From assembly GCA_965247125.1 (NCBI GenBank), contig CBDFGO010000001.1:735709-799708 (forward strand): 64,000 bases of DNA, read 5' to 3'. Under the pieces are notes generated by a model. The model ran no database searches. It saw only the letters and a program-made list of their open reading frames with translations, and was not told the DNA's origin. Shown here piece by piece: positions 10,135 through 20,033 of this stretch. The stretch's first letter is position 1. The number at the start of each line of letters is the position of its first letter. Origin of the DNA: CALBJU01 sp965247125. GTDB lineage: Bacteria > Bacteroidota > Rhodothermia > Rhodothermales > UBA10348. The position numbers and the translations under genes are program-made.

Positions 10135-11901
10135 CTATTTTCTTCGAATGCTGATTACAAGAGCGACTACGGAAGCCAACGTTCCAACGCTCTGCAGAAT
10201 GGTTTGCATTGTCCGTATCCGTGCATCGGAGCGCACTCTGGCTGACTCGATCACGAGGCGTTGCATTTCTGCGCTATCCGCCACATCGACAATCCTGTCT
10301 ACAAAAATGACATCCCCTGACATCATCGCTTGTGAAAGATTCACAGTGAAAGATCCCGTCGCAGGATTCAAGATCAGGACTTCATCCGCCCAGATCGATC
10401 TTCCACCCGCCTTTCCAATGTAATACTCCGCCGACATGCCGCTCTCGACCGTAACGTATCCCGGCTGATTAACCTGCCCGAAAACGAAGATGGTATTCAG
10501 GTCCTGGGGAACGACAAGGCGATCACCCGAGCGTAAGAGCACGGGTTCTGATCCCCCGTCAATACTTGATTCAAGATTTACGCTGACTCGATTCTGAATA
10601 CGCAACTCCTGCGCGAAATAGGCTCGGCTCAAAAAGTCTAGATCGGTCAAGCGCAGACGCTGAAGGATGGCCGTAGTGTCCGCTTGAAGACGTCGTTGTA
10701 AGGCTTCCGCCTGGTCGTCGTATCGATTGGGCACGAAGGTAAGAGAGGGATCTGGAAGCGATCTTCGTTCGAGGAAGGCTCCTCTGGCGAGTGCGTCTTC
10801 ACGGAGCCCGCCCGATGCTTGAACTATTTCGAAAAGCGTCGTCACTCCGTCGATTATCGGGTAAGTCCCGGGGAAATTTACGTGCCCCTCAACTCTGATC
10901 ATGCCCTGCCGCAGTGATTTTTCGGCTACCGATATCACGTCCCGAGCCTGAATTTCAAATCCAGCTCCATCTTCGCCGGTGGCCTGGTCGACTGTAAAGG
11001 AGAACGTTTCGAGACCCGTTGCCGTGGCTCGAGAAACGCGAACGCTCTCGGCCCCATCTTCGGCCCGCAATCCTCCGGCCACTCGAAGTACGTCCAGGAG
11101 ATGGTCGCCATTGCGAAAATCGTACGTACCCGGATACGGGATGTACCCTCCAACAGATATGCTGGAGTAGTCCGGGTTGTGAGCGGGTACGAAGATCACA
11201 TCACCGTCCCGCAGATACGGATTGGCATCGGTATCTCCCGTCGAGAAATAACGCACCAGATCCACGTTTGCGATCGAGCCATCGGTGCGGCGCACCCCCA
11301 CATTTCGAAGAGAAGGCCGGAAGATCGAGTTCGTGACGGGTACGTTGGTTGTATCGGCAAACGCGAATTCCAGTACGTTCGAGACACGAGCGACGGGTAT
11401 CGCGAGATAACGTCCCGGTGTGGGTACCGCACCCGCCACGTGAACATAGAATTGCCTCGATCCAGCCAGGGCAATTTCAATGGTGCTATTCGCGAATGAA
11501 ACTTCCATCGCGGCTACCATCTCGCCGCGTGCCGCGCGAAGTGTCTTGCCGCCAATCAACAGCAGGCCTGCATCGGGCAGGGTGATGCGACCATCCGCTC
11601 CGACAACGGCGGGTGCGGCAACTGCATCCTGTCCATTGACAGAAAAAGTGAAGGAGTCTCCAGGTCCGACAACATAGTCGTCCTCGTCCACGGCGCCTTC
11701 GAGGGGGATCGCCGGTGCTGCGAGAGAGCCCTGGCTGAGTCGCTGCCGAAGGAGTAGAAGTGGATTAACCTGGGTGGGGTCAAATATCTGTGCCGAACCG
11801 TCGCCGATAATCTGACTTTGAGCAGACAGCGGGGTGATTCCAATGGCGAGAACCAGACAGACTAAGGCTGCCCACAGTCTCGGTGTGGTTCGAAGTGACA
11901 T
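10135..11901 (-). CDS. Wza-like polysaccharide export protein with SLBB repeats
   Basis: 588 residues from the ATG at 11901, chosen because a good signal peptide follows (RLWAALVCLVLAIGITPLSAQ); earlier in-frame starts would add about 49 implausible residues. A Poly_export start (DYVVGPGDSFTFSVNG) is followed by several SLBB domains (for example VGGYIPYPGTYDF, VEGHVNFPGTYPI, VFGQVNQPGYVTV). A hydrophobic helix ends the protein (TLASVVALVISIRRK), unlike classical Wza. It should form the outer-membrane or periplasm-spanning exit channel for the polymer made by the downstream genes. Confidence 0.85.
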   Translation of the reverse strand: MSLRTTPRLWAALVCLVLAIGITPLSAQSQIIGDGSAQIFDPTQVNPLLLLRQRLSQGSLAAPAIPLEGAVDEDDYVVGPGDSFTFSVNGQDAVAAPAVVGADGRITLPDAGLLLIGGKTLRAARGEMVAAMEVSFANSTIEIALAGSRQFYVHVAGAVPTPGRYLAIPVARVSNVLEFAFADTTNVPVTNSIFRPSLRNVGVRRTDGSIANVDLVRYFSTGDTDANPYLRDGDVIFVPAHNPDYSSISVGGYIPYPGTYDFRNGDHLLDVLRVAGGLRAEDGAESVRVSRATATGLETFSFTVDQATGEDGAGFEIQARDVISVAEKSLRQGMIRVEGHVNFPGTYPIIDGVTTLFEIVQASGGLREDALARGAFLERRSLPDPSLTFVPNRYDDQAEALQRRLQADTTAILQRLRLTDLDFLSRAYFAQELRIQNRVSVNLESSIDGGSEPVLLRSGDRLVVPQDLNTIFVFGQVNQPGYVTVESGMSAEYYIGKAGGRSIWADEVLILNPATGSFTVNLSQAMMSGDVIFVDRIVDVADSAEMQRLVIESARVRSDARIRTMQTILQSVGTLASVVALVISIRRK

Positions 11902-12131
11902 GGATGAACGGTTCAAACTCAAGCTATCGGCTATTCGGCTACAGAAAAGGACGTGGTAGCGGTGGGAAAATAGGCAGAGGCTGATAGGAGCTAACGAGAA
12001 AAATGGTCTATTTTGCCATAAACTACGGCTTCTGGGATCGCATAGCAAAGATCACACGGCCGAATCCCTTGCCCCGAAGGGCCAAAATTAGTTCCTCACC
12101 GGGTCGATTATCTCCATCCAACCAGGCTCAA

Positions 12132-12971
12132 TTGCCTCTCAAAGTCATCATAGCATTCGCAAAACTGAATCTCGGGCTGCACGTGCTTGAAAAGCGGGCT
12201 GACGGCTATCACAACATCGAAACGGTGTTTCTGAGGATCGGATGGCACGACGAATTACGGTTTCGCCCTAGTAACAGACTTGAAATGACGTGCTCTGACC
12301 CTGAATTGCCGGTGGATGAACGGAATCTCTGCATTCAGGCTGCAAAGGTCGTTTTGGGCGGAGTGGATTTGGGCGTGCATATTCACCTGCAAAAGGCCAT
12401 TCCGTTTGGAGCAGGGCTAGGAGGTGGGTCGAGCGATGCAGCGGCTACTCTGTTGGTCTGCAACGAGTTGTGGAACAGAGGCCTATCATCTGCGGATCTG
12501 GCGGCGCTCGGCGCCGAGTTGGGCTCGGATGTACCCTTTTTTCTTGGTTCTGCCGTTGCACTTGGCCGGGGCCGAGGTGAAATGCTCGAGGCGCTGCCGG
12601 TGCCGAACGCCCTGATCGACCGATTTCTGGCTGTTATCGTGCCGAACACGAAAATTTCCACTTCAGAAGCCTATTCCGAGGTTCATCCGACCGCCGAAAG
12701 TCGGATCGATCTCAAGGAATTGATCCTTGAGGGTGAGCTCAGCGACTGGCGTCGTCACCTCGTGAACGATTTTGAGAGTGGAATTCTAGGGGGGTACAGT
12801 GAAATCCGGGAGGTGAAGGAGCATCTATACGCTTCTGGGGCCTCCTATGCGTCGCTGAGTGGATCGGGATCCGCCGTTTTTGGTGTGTTTGATTCCATGG
12901 ATTCCGCTGAAGCGTTCTGTGTCGGTCTGCCCGAGGACTACAGATTCTGGGTTGGTCCGGCCTCAACCTAG
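12132..12971 (+). CDS. ispE: 4-diphosphocytidyl-2-C-methyl-D-erythritol kinase (IspE)
   Basis: GHMP-family kinase that phosphorylates CDP-methylerythritol in the MEP isoprenoid pathway. The ATP-binding loop PFGAGLGGGSSDAAATL is clear, as are the N-terminal AFAKLNLGLHV with EKRADGYHNIETVF, and a C-terminal GSGSAVFGVF. Frame is open from 12003, but homology begins only at about 12135; TTG at 12132 gives 279 residues, the usual family length, so that start is preferred (ATG at 12003 would add 43 unrelated residues). Divergent from the polysaccharide operon. ispG of the same pathway lies at 21 kb. Confidence 0.9.
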   Translation: MPLKVIIAFAKLNLGLHVLEKRADGYHNIETVFLRIGWHDELRFRPSNRLEMTCSDPELPVDERNLCIQAAKVVLGGVDLGVHIHLQKAIPFGAGLGGGSSDAAATLLVCNELWNRGLSSADLAALGAELGSDVPFFLGSAVALGRGRGEMLEALPVPNALIDRFLAVIVPNTKISTSEAYSEVHPTAESRIDLKELILEGELSDWRRHLVNDFESGILGGYSEIREVKEHLYASGASYASLSGSGSAVFGVFDSMDSAEAFCVGLPEDYRFWVGPAST

Positions 12972-12988
12972 CACTTCACGACTGGCCG

Positions 12989-15367
12989 CTACCAGTCTAT
13001 TCTGCCACTGCGACTGTTCAGCTTCAAGCGTTCCAGGCTGTCGACGAGGGCTGGGTCCAGATCTGAGTAGGCGCCAAATCGCTCCGGAGAGGGAAACCGT
13101 GCCTCCCTTGACACGAAAGTTTCGTCCTCTTGAGTAGAGGAGCTGAAAAAATCGCCCACAATAAAGAGTGGCGCGCGCGCCCCCTGACCCCATTCAGAGG
13201 TCCTGAAGCGAAAACTTGGATCGTTAAAGCCTACCCAGGATCCCATCACGATGTCGGGATGCATGAGCATGAACCAGTTATCGGCGCTGTACTGCGTAGT
13301 GCCAGTTTTTCCAGCCAGATCGTAAGCCCGCATTCCAAACAATGAATTCATCCGGATGCCGGTACCACTTTGAATAACCTCACGAAGCATGTCCACCATG
13401 GTATAGGCGGTCACCTCAGACAGGGCCTCTTTCGGAGCTTGATCGGCTTCAAAGAGAACGTTTCCGCTGCTGTCCTCCACCCGCCAGATGAGAGTTGGCT
13501 CATAGAGCAAGCCACCGTTAGCGAAGGTGCTGTAGGCGGTTGTCATCTCCAGCAGATTGACATCGCTGGTACCAAGTGCAAGTGCCGGGACCTCATTTAA
13601 AGGGCTTTTTATCCCGACACGGCGTGCGTAGAAGGCTACCTCAGCGGGTGTCACGTCCAGAATGAGCCTTGCAGTGATCGTATTTATCGACTTGGACAAC
13701 CCTCGTCTCAGCGTAAGGTAGTCCCCGGTCATGTCCGCGCCAGAGTTTCCTGGATTCCACTCTACTCCGAGGTCATCCACATAGTGCAGAGAGTCGTCCA
13801 GATACAGGGAATACTGTGACCAGCCGTTGTCAATTGCAGCTGTATAAACGAACGGTTTAAAAGTCGAACCTGGATGGCGCTGTGCCAGGGAGACGTGATC
13901 ATACCACTCGTTGTCCAGCTTTCGGCCACCGATCCACGCCTTGATGAATCCCGTTTGTGGATCCATCGCGACGAAGCCCGTCTCCAGACGCGTTTTTTCG
14001 GCTTTCAGGGAGTCGATGAACACCTCATCATCCAGAAGGCTAAGGAGGAGCTCTTCACCGTCTTCCCCTCTTCGAACCGGTCGACGATACCTCTCGGTGC
14101 TTTTGACGCTGTTTTCTAGGATGGTTGGCTGCATCCGCCAGAACTGCGACCACTCCTCATAATCATCAGGAATGTCCGGATGATCAGCGATGTCCAGATG
14201 CGCACACGGAATTCTGTCCCAAATCCGCTCGTCGGTTCCCTCCTCGCTCCATTCGAAGCCAGCAACAGCGTCGAGACACGGCATCAGCGAGTCGACTGCG
14301 GCCTGCGCCATCGCCTGCATGCGCGAATCCAGCGTCGTGTAGACGGTGAGCCCGTCGTCGTAAATATCTACGCCGGTACCCCTGAACATTTTGTCCAACT
14401 CTTTTCGTACCTGTTCGGCAAAGTGAGGGGCCAGGCTTTGCGTGATTGCAGCCGAACGGAACTTGGTTTTGACAGAATCCGCGCGGTGGTCCTCGAAGAA
14501 CTCTGCATCGAGCAAATCCCGTTTTACCATGAGTGCGAGCACAACATTGCGGCGCCTGCGAGCCCTTTCAGGATTTCGACGCGGATTATATCTCGTCGTG
14601 CCCTTCAGCTGGCCGACCAGTGTCGCGCTCTCGAGCTCGTTCAGGTCGAAGGGATCCTTGCTGAAGAATGTGCGCGCAGCAGCTTCAATTCCGTAGGTGT
14701 TGGAGCCGTACTCAATCGTGTTGAGATACATTTCGATGATTTCATTCTTGGTGTACCTCCGCTCGAGCTGAACGGCCGTTACCCACTCCTTCATTTTTCG
14801 GCCGATTGTCTGCTCGAAACCGATTCGACTGTTGTAGAGGTTTCGTGCGAGCTGCTGCGAGATCGTCGACCCGCCCTGCGTAAAGAATCCTGGGACATGC
14901 ATTTTGGCCAGAACCGTCTGACCTACCGCCGAGAAAGTGCGGAAAACGTCCATCCCCCAGTGATCGTAAAAACGGTGATCTTCGGTGGCCCAGAGGGCGT
15001 TTATCATGTGGGGGGAAATGTTTTCGAAGTTGACCCAGGATCGATTCTGCCGGGCGTATCGGGCCAGCTCTTTGCCGTCCGCCGTATAAGCGATGGTTGC
15101 GAGCTGATAGTCCGGATTCTCTATTTCGTTTAGAGGAGGCAGCTCGTCGATGAGAGACACAAAATACCCACCGAGAAGGGTGGTTATCGCCACGAGCGAT
15201 ACGACCAGATACGATATCAGCGTCGCCGCTTTGGCCTTTCGATCATTCTTGAATTTTTGGCTCCAGTACCGATAAATACTCCTGCCGCCGGACTTGTCAC
15301 TTTTTCGTGATCCGGTTTCATCAAAGTATTGTTGAAGTTCCTTGTCGGAGTACGGCCAGTCGGACAT
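12989..15367 (-). CDS. Class A penicillin-binding protein (bifunctional PBP1A type)
   Basis: 792 residues. A transmembrane helix near 45-68 anchors it; a GT51 glycosyltransferase domain follows (EDHRFYDHWGMD; GGSTISQQLARNLYN) and then a transpeptidase with all three motifs: GSTFKPFVYTA (SxxK), SKSIN (SxN) and KTGTTQYSADNW (KTG). It polymerises and cross-links peptidoglycan on the outer face of the inner membrane. It converges with ispE and is followed upstream by the LpxH-like gene. Confidence 0.92.
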   Translation of the reverse strand: MSDWPYSDKELQQYFDETGSRKSDKSGGRSIYRYWSQKFKNDRKAKAATLISYLVVSLVAITTLLGGYFVSLIDELPPLNEIENPDYQLATIAYTADGKELARYARQNRSWVNFENISPHMINALWATEDHRFYDHWGMDVFRTFSAVGQTVLAKMHVPGFFTQGGSTISQQLARNLYNSRIGFEQTIGRKMKEWVTAVQLERRYTKNEIIEMYLNTIEYGSNTYGIEAAARTFFSKDPFDLNELESATLVGQLKGTTRYNPRRNPERARRRRNVVLALMVKRDLLDAEFFEDHRADSVKTKFRSAAITQSLAPHFAEQVRKELDKMFRGTGVDIYDDGLTVYTTLDSRMQAMAQAAVDSLMPCLDAVAGFEWSEEGTDERIWDRIPCAHLDIADHPDIPDDYEEWSQFWRMQPTILENSVKSTERYRRPVRRGEDGEELLLSLLDDEVFIDSLKAEKTRLETGFVAMDPQTGFIKAWIGGRKLDNEWYDHVSLAQRHPGSTFKPFVYTAAIDNGWSQYSLYLDDSLHYVDDLGVEWNPGNSGADMTGDYLTLRRGLSKSINTITARLILDVTPAEVAFYARRVGIKSPLNEVPALALGTSDVNLLEMTTAYSTFANGGLLYEPTLIWRVEDSSGNVLFEADQAPKEALSEVTAYTMVDMLREVIQSGTGIRMNSLFGMRAYDLAGKTGTTQYSADNWFMLMHPDIVMGSWVGFNDPSFRFRTSEWGQGARAPLFIVGDFFSSSTQEDETFVSREARFPSPERFGAYSDLDPALVDSLERLKLNSRSGRIDW

Positions 15368-15422
15368 GGTAAAGCTTGAATTATCCCTCTCGCTTACAAC
15401 GTCACTCGTTTACAGTTTGTTG

Positions 15423-16190
15423 TCAAATCGAAGAAAAAACCTCTTCAGATCGGATCTTCGGTCCATCAGGCGTCCATTCCATGAGAGATAGCCTACAACC
15501 GTTCTCCGGATCGATCGTCGCGAAAGTTCTGCCCTTGTACCAGTCGCCGGTATTCACGTAGGTGCCGAAATCGGTACTTTCCATTCCGGCCCGGTGGCAG
15601 TGCCCCATAATCACCACATCACATTTCTTCTCACGCAGCAGAGCGTGCGCATGCTCCTGGAGCGCTAATACGGTCTTCAAATTCGGTTCGAATCCCGCGA
15701 AATGTCGCGAGACCCAGGACGCGAGGAGCTGTCCTCCGCCAAACGGAAGGAGCCAGGTCAACAATTTGTATGCAATGGAATTGTCCGAAACCAGTCGCCC
15801 CACTTGTACAAGTCTCGAGTGCTTGTCCGCCTGGTCTCCATGTTCCATCCATATTCTGCGATCTCCGATGGTCGTGACCTGAGGCTTCCTGCCTACGGGG
15901 CACCTAAGCAGATCACTGACGAATCCACGATGCCAGCGATCGTGATTGCCCGCGAAGTAGGTGACCTCGACATTTTGCGCCAGCAGATCGCGCACGAGAA
16001 CCGACCATTCCTGAACGGGCCCGGGTATCCTGTCAGGATATTCAACGAAGGCATCGAAAGTGTCTCCCAGGAAGACCACATTCATTGGCGGGGAGGGATA
16101 GTGGTCGATACAAGCCCTCAGATCCTTCAGGCTTGAGCGGTCGAGCTCGGGCCGTTTTCCAAGGTGCAAATCAGAGACGACTAAAATCAC
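15423..16190 (-). CDS. LpxH-like calcineurin-type phosphoesterase (UDP-2,3-diacylglucosamine hydrolase)
   Basis: 255 residues with the complete dinuclear-metal set: DLHLG near the start, LGDTFDAF, AGNHDRW, HGDQAD and GHCHRAG near 200. These match LpxH-family enzymes, which cleave UDP-diacylglucosamine to lipid X in lipid A synthesis; cell-envelope neighbours fit. Other metallophosphoesterase roles are possible. Its ATG (16190) overlaps the stop of the upstream PBP gene by 4 nt. Confidence 0.8.
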   Translation of the reverse strand: MILVVSDLHLGKRPELDRSSLKDLRACIDHYPSPPMNVVFLGDTFDAFVEYPDRIPGPVQEWSVLVRDLLAQNVEVTYFAGNHDRWHRGFVSDLLRCPVGRKPQVTTIGDRRIWMEHGDQADKHSRLVQVGRLVSDNSIAYKLLTWLLPFGGGQLLASWVSRHFAGFEPNLKTVLALQEHAHALLREKKCDVVIMGHCHRAGMESTDFGTYVNTGDWYKGRTFATIDPENGCRLSLMEWTPDGPKIRSEEVFSSI

Positions 16191-18187
16191 GAATCGGACC
16201 GCAGCGAGAGGGGAATAGGAGTCGGAGAGGAAGTTTTTGGAGTCACCCGTGAAGGTGCGACGTCAAGGATATCGGATTTTTTCGCGGACGTTTGTAAAGA
16301 TTCTGAATAAACAGGCTTCGATGGATACCTGTAGCCCTCCGGGGCCGTGAACCTGGATCGTTTCAGATAGGCTTCGTGTCCCTCGGTCGTCGTCTTTAAA
16401 AAGTCTCCGACCAGAAGCAGAGCATTGTGGCCACCCTGTCCCCAGTAGTCTGACTGAAATGAGACCCTCGGATCATTGAATCCAACCCATGCTCCGACGA
16501 CAAGATCGGGGTGCAAGCCAATAAACCAGCCATCGGCGTTGTTCTGAGTGGTTCCCGTTTTACCCGCCAGGTCTCCTTTTACTTGAAAACGGTTTCTTAT
16601 GTAGGAGCCCGTGCCATGGTCGATCACCTTCCGCAACATATCGAGCATGGTGAAGGCGGTCTGCTCGGAAAGCACTCGTCTTGGCTCAGAGGGAAACATG
16701 GCGATGACCTTCCCATCCCGGTTCTGAATCGAGGTGATAACTGTAGCGTTGCGCCGAATTGCGTATTCAGCAAAGGTCGCAAATGAATTCACCATTTCCA
16801 GCAAGGTCGTTTCACTCGTGCCGAGCGCCAGCGATGGGACGGGCAGAAGCGAGGACTTGACACCCATTTTATTGGCGAGATCGACGACGGCTTGAGGTCC
16901 GATGCGGGAGATCAGGTGTGCAGAGACCGTATTTTTGGACCACGCGAGTCCGTGCTCAAGACTCAGGAGACGCCCACTCGCCCCTCCGCCCGAATTGGTC
17001 GGAGTCCATCGCTCACCCCCCGTGTTAATGACAAAGGTCCGGACTCGATCCCGGACGAGATAATGAGGAGAGAACCCCCGCTCAATCGCCGCGGCATATA
17101 CAAAGGGTTTAAAAACGGAGCCCGGCTGCCTCCGTGCCATAGCGACTTTGTCGAACTGGTCCTGTCGATAGTCCCGACCGCCGACCCACGCTTTGATCTG
17201 GCCCGAATGAGGGTTAATGGCCACAAATCCAGCTTCGAGGGTGGTAGCCGTTCTTCTCAACTCGTTCAGAAACTGCCTGTCGGAGCGCAGAGCGAACATC
17301 GCATCGAAATCGCTGAATCCGGTGTCGATGAGAGCGTGGTAAGCGTCAGAGGACCGCAATAGGTCATTTTCAAGAAGAGCGCGGTTTCGCCAAAATCTGG
17401 TGTTGGTGGTGGAACCAGGGAGGCCAAAATCCCTGGTGATGACATTCTGAAGAACCTGTGCCTGACGATCAACCGCTTCGATGGCCGTGCGCTGGAGCTC
17501 CGGGTCCAGTGATGTGTGAATGATCAGACCATCGCGTTCGAGATCGTATCCGGCGAGCCGGGCCCACGCTCGGGCCTCCCGTTTCACGTAGTCCACAAAG
17601 TGTGGCGCCAGCGACGAGGCGGGGTCATAAATCCTGGGGACCAGCCCAACGGGCGCGCTCGAGGCCTCCTGTGCCTGTGTTGAGGTAACGAAGCCGAGCT
17701 CCGCCATGCGGCCCAGCACGAGATTTCTGCGCTCGCGGGATTCCGTAGCGTGCGAGAATGGATCGTAACGGGAAGGGCCCTTCAACATGCCAATCAGAAG
17801 GGCGGCCTGGTTGAGTTCTAGATCTGATGCGTCCTTGGAGAAAAATCTTTCGGCCGCGGCCTGAATACCAAAACTGTTGTGCCCGAAGGCTACCGTGTTC
17901 AGATACCACTCCAGCGTTTGCTCTTTGGTAAATCGGTAATTTATGCGACGCGCCAGGAGCAACTCTTGAACCTTTCGATCTGCCGTAGATCCGTTCTTTA
18001 TTTCGGGAAAATAATTTCGAGCGAGCTGCATCGGAATGGTCGAGGCGCCCTCCGGATCTCCGTTGATTGTTTTCAACAAAGCGCCCATGATTCGACGATA
18101 GTCGATTCCTTGGTGTGCGAAAAAACGATGGTCTTCGGCCGCGAGTAGGGCATCGATGACGTAGGGAGACATGTGAGCGAGATCCAC
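16187..18187 (-). CDS. Class A PBP, catalytic part, cut from its anchor by an in-frame TAG
   Basis: 666 residues from a GTG at 18187. GT51 motifs (EDHRFFAHQGIDY; ASTIPMQLARNYF) and transpeptidase motifs (GSVFKPFVYAA, SKNTVSAHL, KTGTTQNNADGW) are intact. In the same frame upstream lie 22 more homologous codons (ILASDGSEIGYLFGERRTW) and then TAG at 18254-18256, directly after the reading frame that encodes the membrane anchor. So either the gene is a pseudogene, the TAG is read through, or the base is an assembly error. An isolated cytoplasmic product from GTG would be useless for wall synthesis. The first PBP gene in the window may cover the function. Confidence 0.75.
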   Translation of the reverse strand: MDLAHMSPYVIDALLAAEDHRFFAHQGIDYRRIMGALLKTINGDPEGASTIPMQLARNYFPEIKNGSTADRKVQELLLARRINYRFTKEQTLEWYLNTVAFGHNSFGIQAAAERFFSKDASDLELNQAALLIGMLKGPSRYDPFSHATESRERRNLVLGRMAELGFVTSTQAQEASSAPVGLVPRIYDPASSLAPHFVDYVKREARAWARLAGYDLERDGLIIHTSLDPELQRTAIEAVDRQAQVLQNVITRDFGLPGSTTNTRFWRNRALLENDLLRSSDAYHALIDTGFSDFDAMFALRSDRQFLNELRRTATTLEAGFVAINPHSGQIKAWVGGRDYRQDQFDKVAMARRQPGSVFKPFVYAAAIERGFSPHYLVRDRVRTFVINTGGERWTPTNSGGGASGRLLSLEHGLAWSKNTVSAHLISRIGPQAVVDLANKMGVKSSLLPVPSLALGTSETTLLEMVNSFATFAEYAIRRNATVITSIQNRDGKVIAMFPSEPRRVLSEQTAFTMLDMLRKVIDHGTGSYIRNRFQVKGDLAGKTGTTQNNADGWFIGLHPDLVVGAWVGFNDPRVSFQSDYWGQGGHNALLLVGDFLKTTTEGHEAYLKRSRFTAPEGYRYPSKPVYSESLQTSAKKSDILDVAPSRVTPKTSSPTPIPLSLRSDS

Positions 18188-18253
18188 CCAAGTGCGTCGC
18201 TCTCCAAATAAGTATCCAATCTCGCTTCCGTCAGAAGCCAGAATTACGGTCGA

Positions 18254-18874
18254 CTACGCGAGCGTCGCAGCGGGATTGTCTGGCAGCGGTGGGAGCTGCT
18301 TCTCAAGATCTGACGCGTATCGGTAGGTCCGACCACCTGCGACGATGCTAAAGACGAATCCGAGGAAGAGGATGCCAACCAGTATCCTGACTGATGTTGA
18401 TCGCTTTTTCCGGCCCGGGGTAGTGGATACAAGTGGTTCAGGCGTAGGCTTTCCGTCGATGGTCGGTTGTGACGTGAAAGTATCGCGCTTCTGCGCGCAG
18501 AAGGGTGGGTGACCCGGTCCTGGATTTACTGTAGGCCAGCTGTAAGTCGGATAACCGGCCAACGGAGGCTGTGCTTGGGATGTGCGACGTGCGGGGGTAA
18601 AAAGAGAGGGGTAGATTTCGCCCGACGTTCTGTTGTTCGATCTGATGATGGATGCGTTGTTCGGTCTATGGCTTGATCCGTGGCTCGATCCGCTGTTTGG
18701 TCTATCGCTCGATCCGCTGTTTGGTCTATCGCTCGATCCATCAACTAGGCGATATTCTGATCGTACAGTCTGATATGTGCTTCGTCTATTCCTCAAGTCA
18801 AGCGGTGTCTTCCTGCGTCCGCGATCCGATAACGGAGCGGCCCACGAATCGCGAGGGTGCGTCCAAGTCCGCAT
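18254..18874 (-). pseudogene. Membrane-anchor fragment of the second class A PBP
   Basis: In-frame N-terminal part of the PBP at 16187-18187. It holds a proline-rich, low-complexity cytoplasmic tail and one transmembrane helix (STSVRILVGILFLGFVFSIV) followed by DLEKQLPPLPDNPAATLA, which in PBP1A proteins leads straight into the GT51 domain; here TAG intervenes. The true start is unclear: the frame is open up to 19144, but codons before about 18750 look non-coding. Confidence 0.6.
18683..18739. repeat. 24-bp tandem repeat, 2.4 copies
   Basis: Unit GCTCGATCCGCTGTTTGGTC plus TATC, repeated 2.4 times inside the low-complexity tail of the PBP anchor fragment; in frame it encodes SSDRPNSG-type repeats. 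A diverged copy precedes it. It suggests slippage in a disordered tail. Confidence 0.6.
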
Positions 18875-19276
18875 GGAGTTCCAAATCGGCCAAGCCCGCA
18901 CATCATCGCTCAGCAATGTGCCACTTGCACGGTCCGGAGCGCGCGATGCCGATCCTCCGCGAGGTGACCCGACGGAGTTTTGTTTCTCCTTATTATGAAA
19001 TACGGAGGCTTTCACGAAGTTTGTGGTGTGTCCGACGCAATTATAAGTAAAATTCGATCTCGTAATCGTACCGCACGATTCGCAACACCAACCGGTCTCA
19101 TCCGCTATACAATGTGGTTCGGGATTGCGATGGATGGACTGCAAAGCCTCGAGTGAGAACTATTCGCCTCCGTTCCGGTATCCGCTGCGGAAAAATCGGG
19201 AGCAGACTCGAGTATATAACCCGACAGATTCCATGGAATTCGGACGGGCAACAGGAACTGATCAGTAAGACCGTAT

Positions 19277-19966
19277 ATGTACCAGGGCACGTATCAACCG
19301 CCTACAAGATTTTCAGTATTTCCGCCGGTTATCAAAAACCTTTTGATAATCAATGGGCTGGTTTTTTTGGCGCAGATGGTTCCACAGACCAATCTCACTC
19401 TCATTACATGGTTCGGTTTGTGGCCCGTAGGCAGTGCTCCACTGATTGGGTTGGGTGAGTTCTGGCCGTGGCAGCTTGTGACATACGGATTTTTACACAG
19501 TACCGTCTCGTACAGCCACATTCTCTTCAATATGTTTGCTCTGTGGATGTTCGGAGTGCAGATTGAGAACACGTGGGGCTCGGGACGATTCGCCGTATTC
19601 TATTTCGTGTGCGTAATTGGAGCGGCGCTGATTCAGCTGCCGGTTATCACATTCGATTTCGTTTCCAGCGGCGGCCATCCATCGTGGTGGGTTCCTACAA
19701 TTGGGGCGTCAGGGGGAGTATTCGGCCTTCTTCTAGCCTTTGGGATGATGTTTCCGGAGCAACCCATTTACCTCTATTTTCTCTTTCCTGTGAAGGCAAA
19801 GTGGTTTGTGATCGGTTTTGGCCTGATCGAACTATTTGGTGGAGTGACCGGCTCAAGTACCGTAGCACATTTTGCTCACCTGGGGGGAATGCTTTTTGGA
19901 TTCCTGTTGATTCAATTCTGGCGAGGCAAGCTGCCATGGAAGCCTGACCAGAGGATGTACTGGTAG
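19277..19966 (+). CDS. Rhomboid intramembrane serine protease
   Basis: 229 residues with six hydrophobic helices. Catalytic Ser lies in IGASGGVFGLLLAFG (GxSG), catalytic His in HFAHLGGMLFGFLL, and the oxyanion Asn/His region is SHILFNMFALWMFG. It cleaves single-pass membrane proteins within the bilayer; substrates unknown. The start ATGTACCAGGGC is followed by a short YQPPTRFS leader before the first helix. A second rhomboid gene follows 67 nt downstream. Confidence 0.92.
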   Translation: MYQGTYQPPTRFSVFPPVIKNLLIINGLVFLAQMVPQTNLTLITWFGLWPVGSAPLIGLGEFWPWQLVTYGFLHSTVSYSHILFNMFALWMFGVQIENTWGSGRFAVFYFVCVIGAALIQLPVITFDFVSSGGHPSWWVPTIGASGGVFGLLLAFGMMFPEQPIYLYFLFPVKAKWFVIGFGLIELFGGVTGSSTVAHFAHLGGMLFGFLLIQFWRGKLPWKPDQRMYW

Positions 19967-20033
19967 GGGCCGTCGAACTTGCCCCTCCCAGCCAGGGCCG
20001 CGAGTAGCCATAAATAGCAATCGGATCGTTGAT

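Noticed and set aside
14180..15133. 317-codon plus-strand frame
   Set aside because: Lies antisense inside the well-supported PBP1A gene; no domain pattern.
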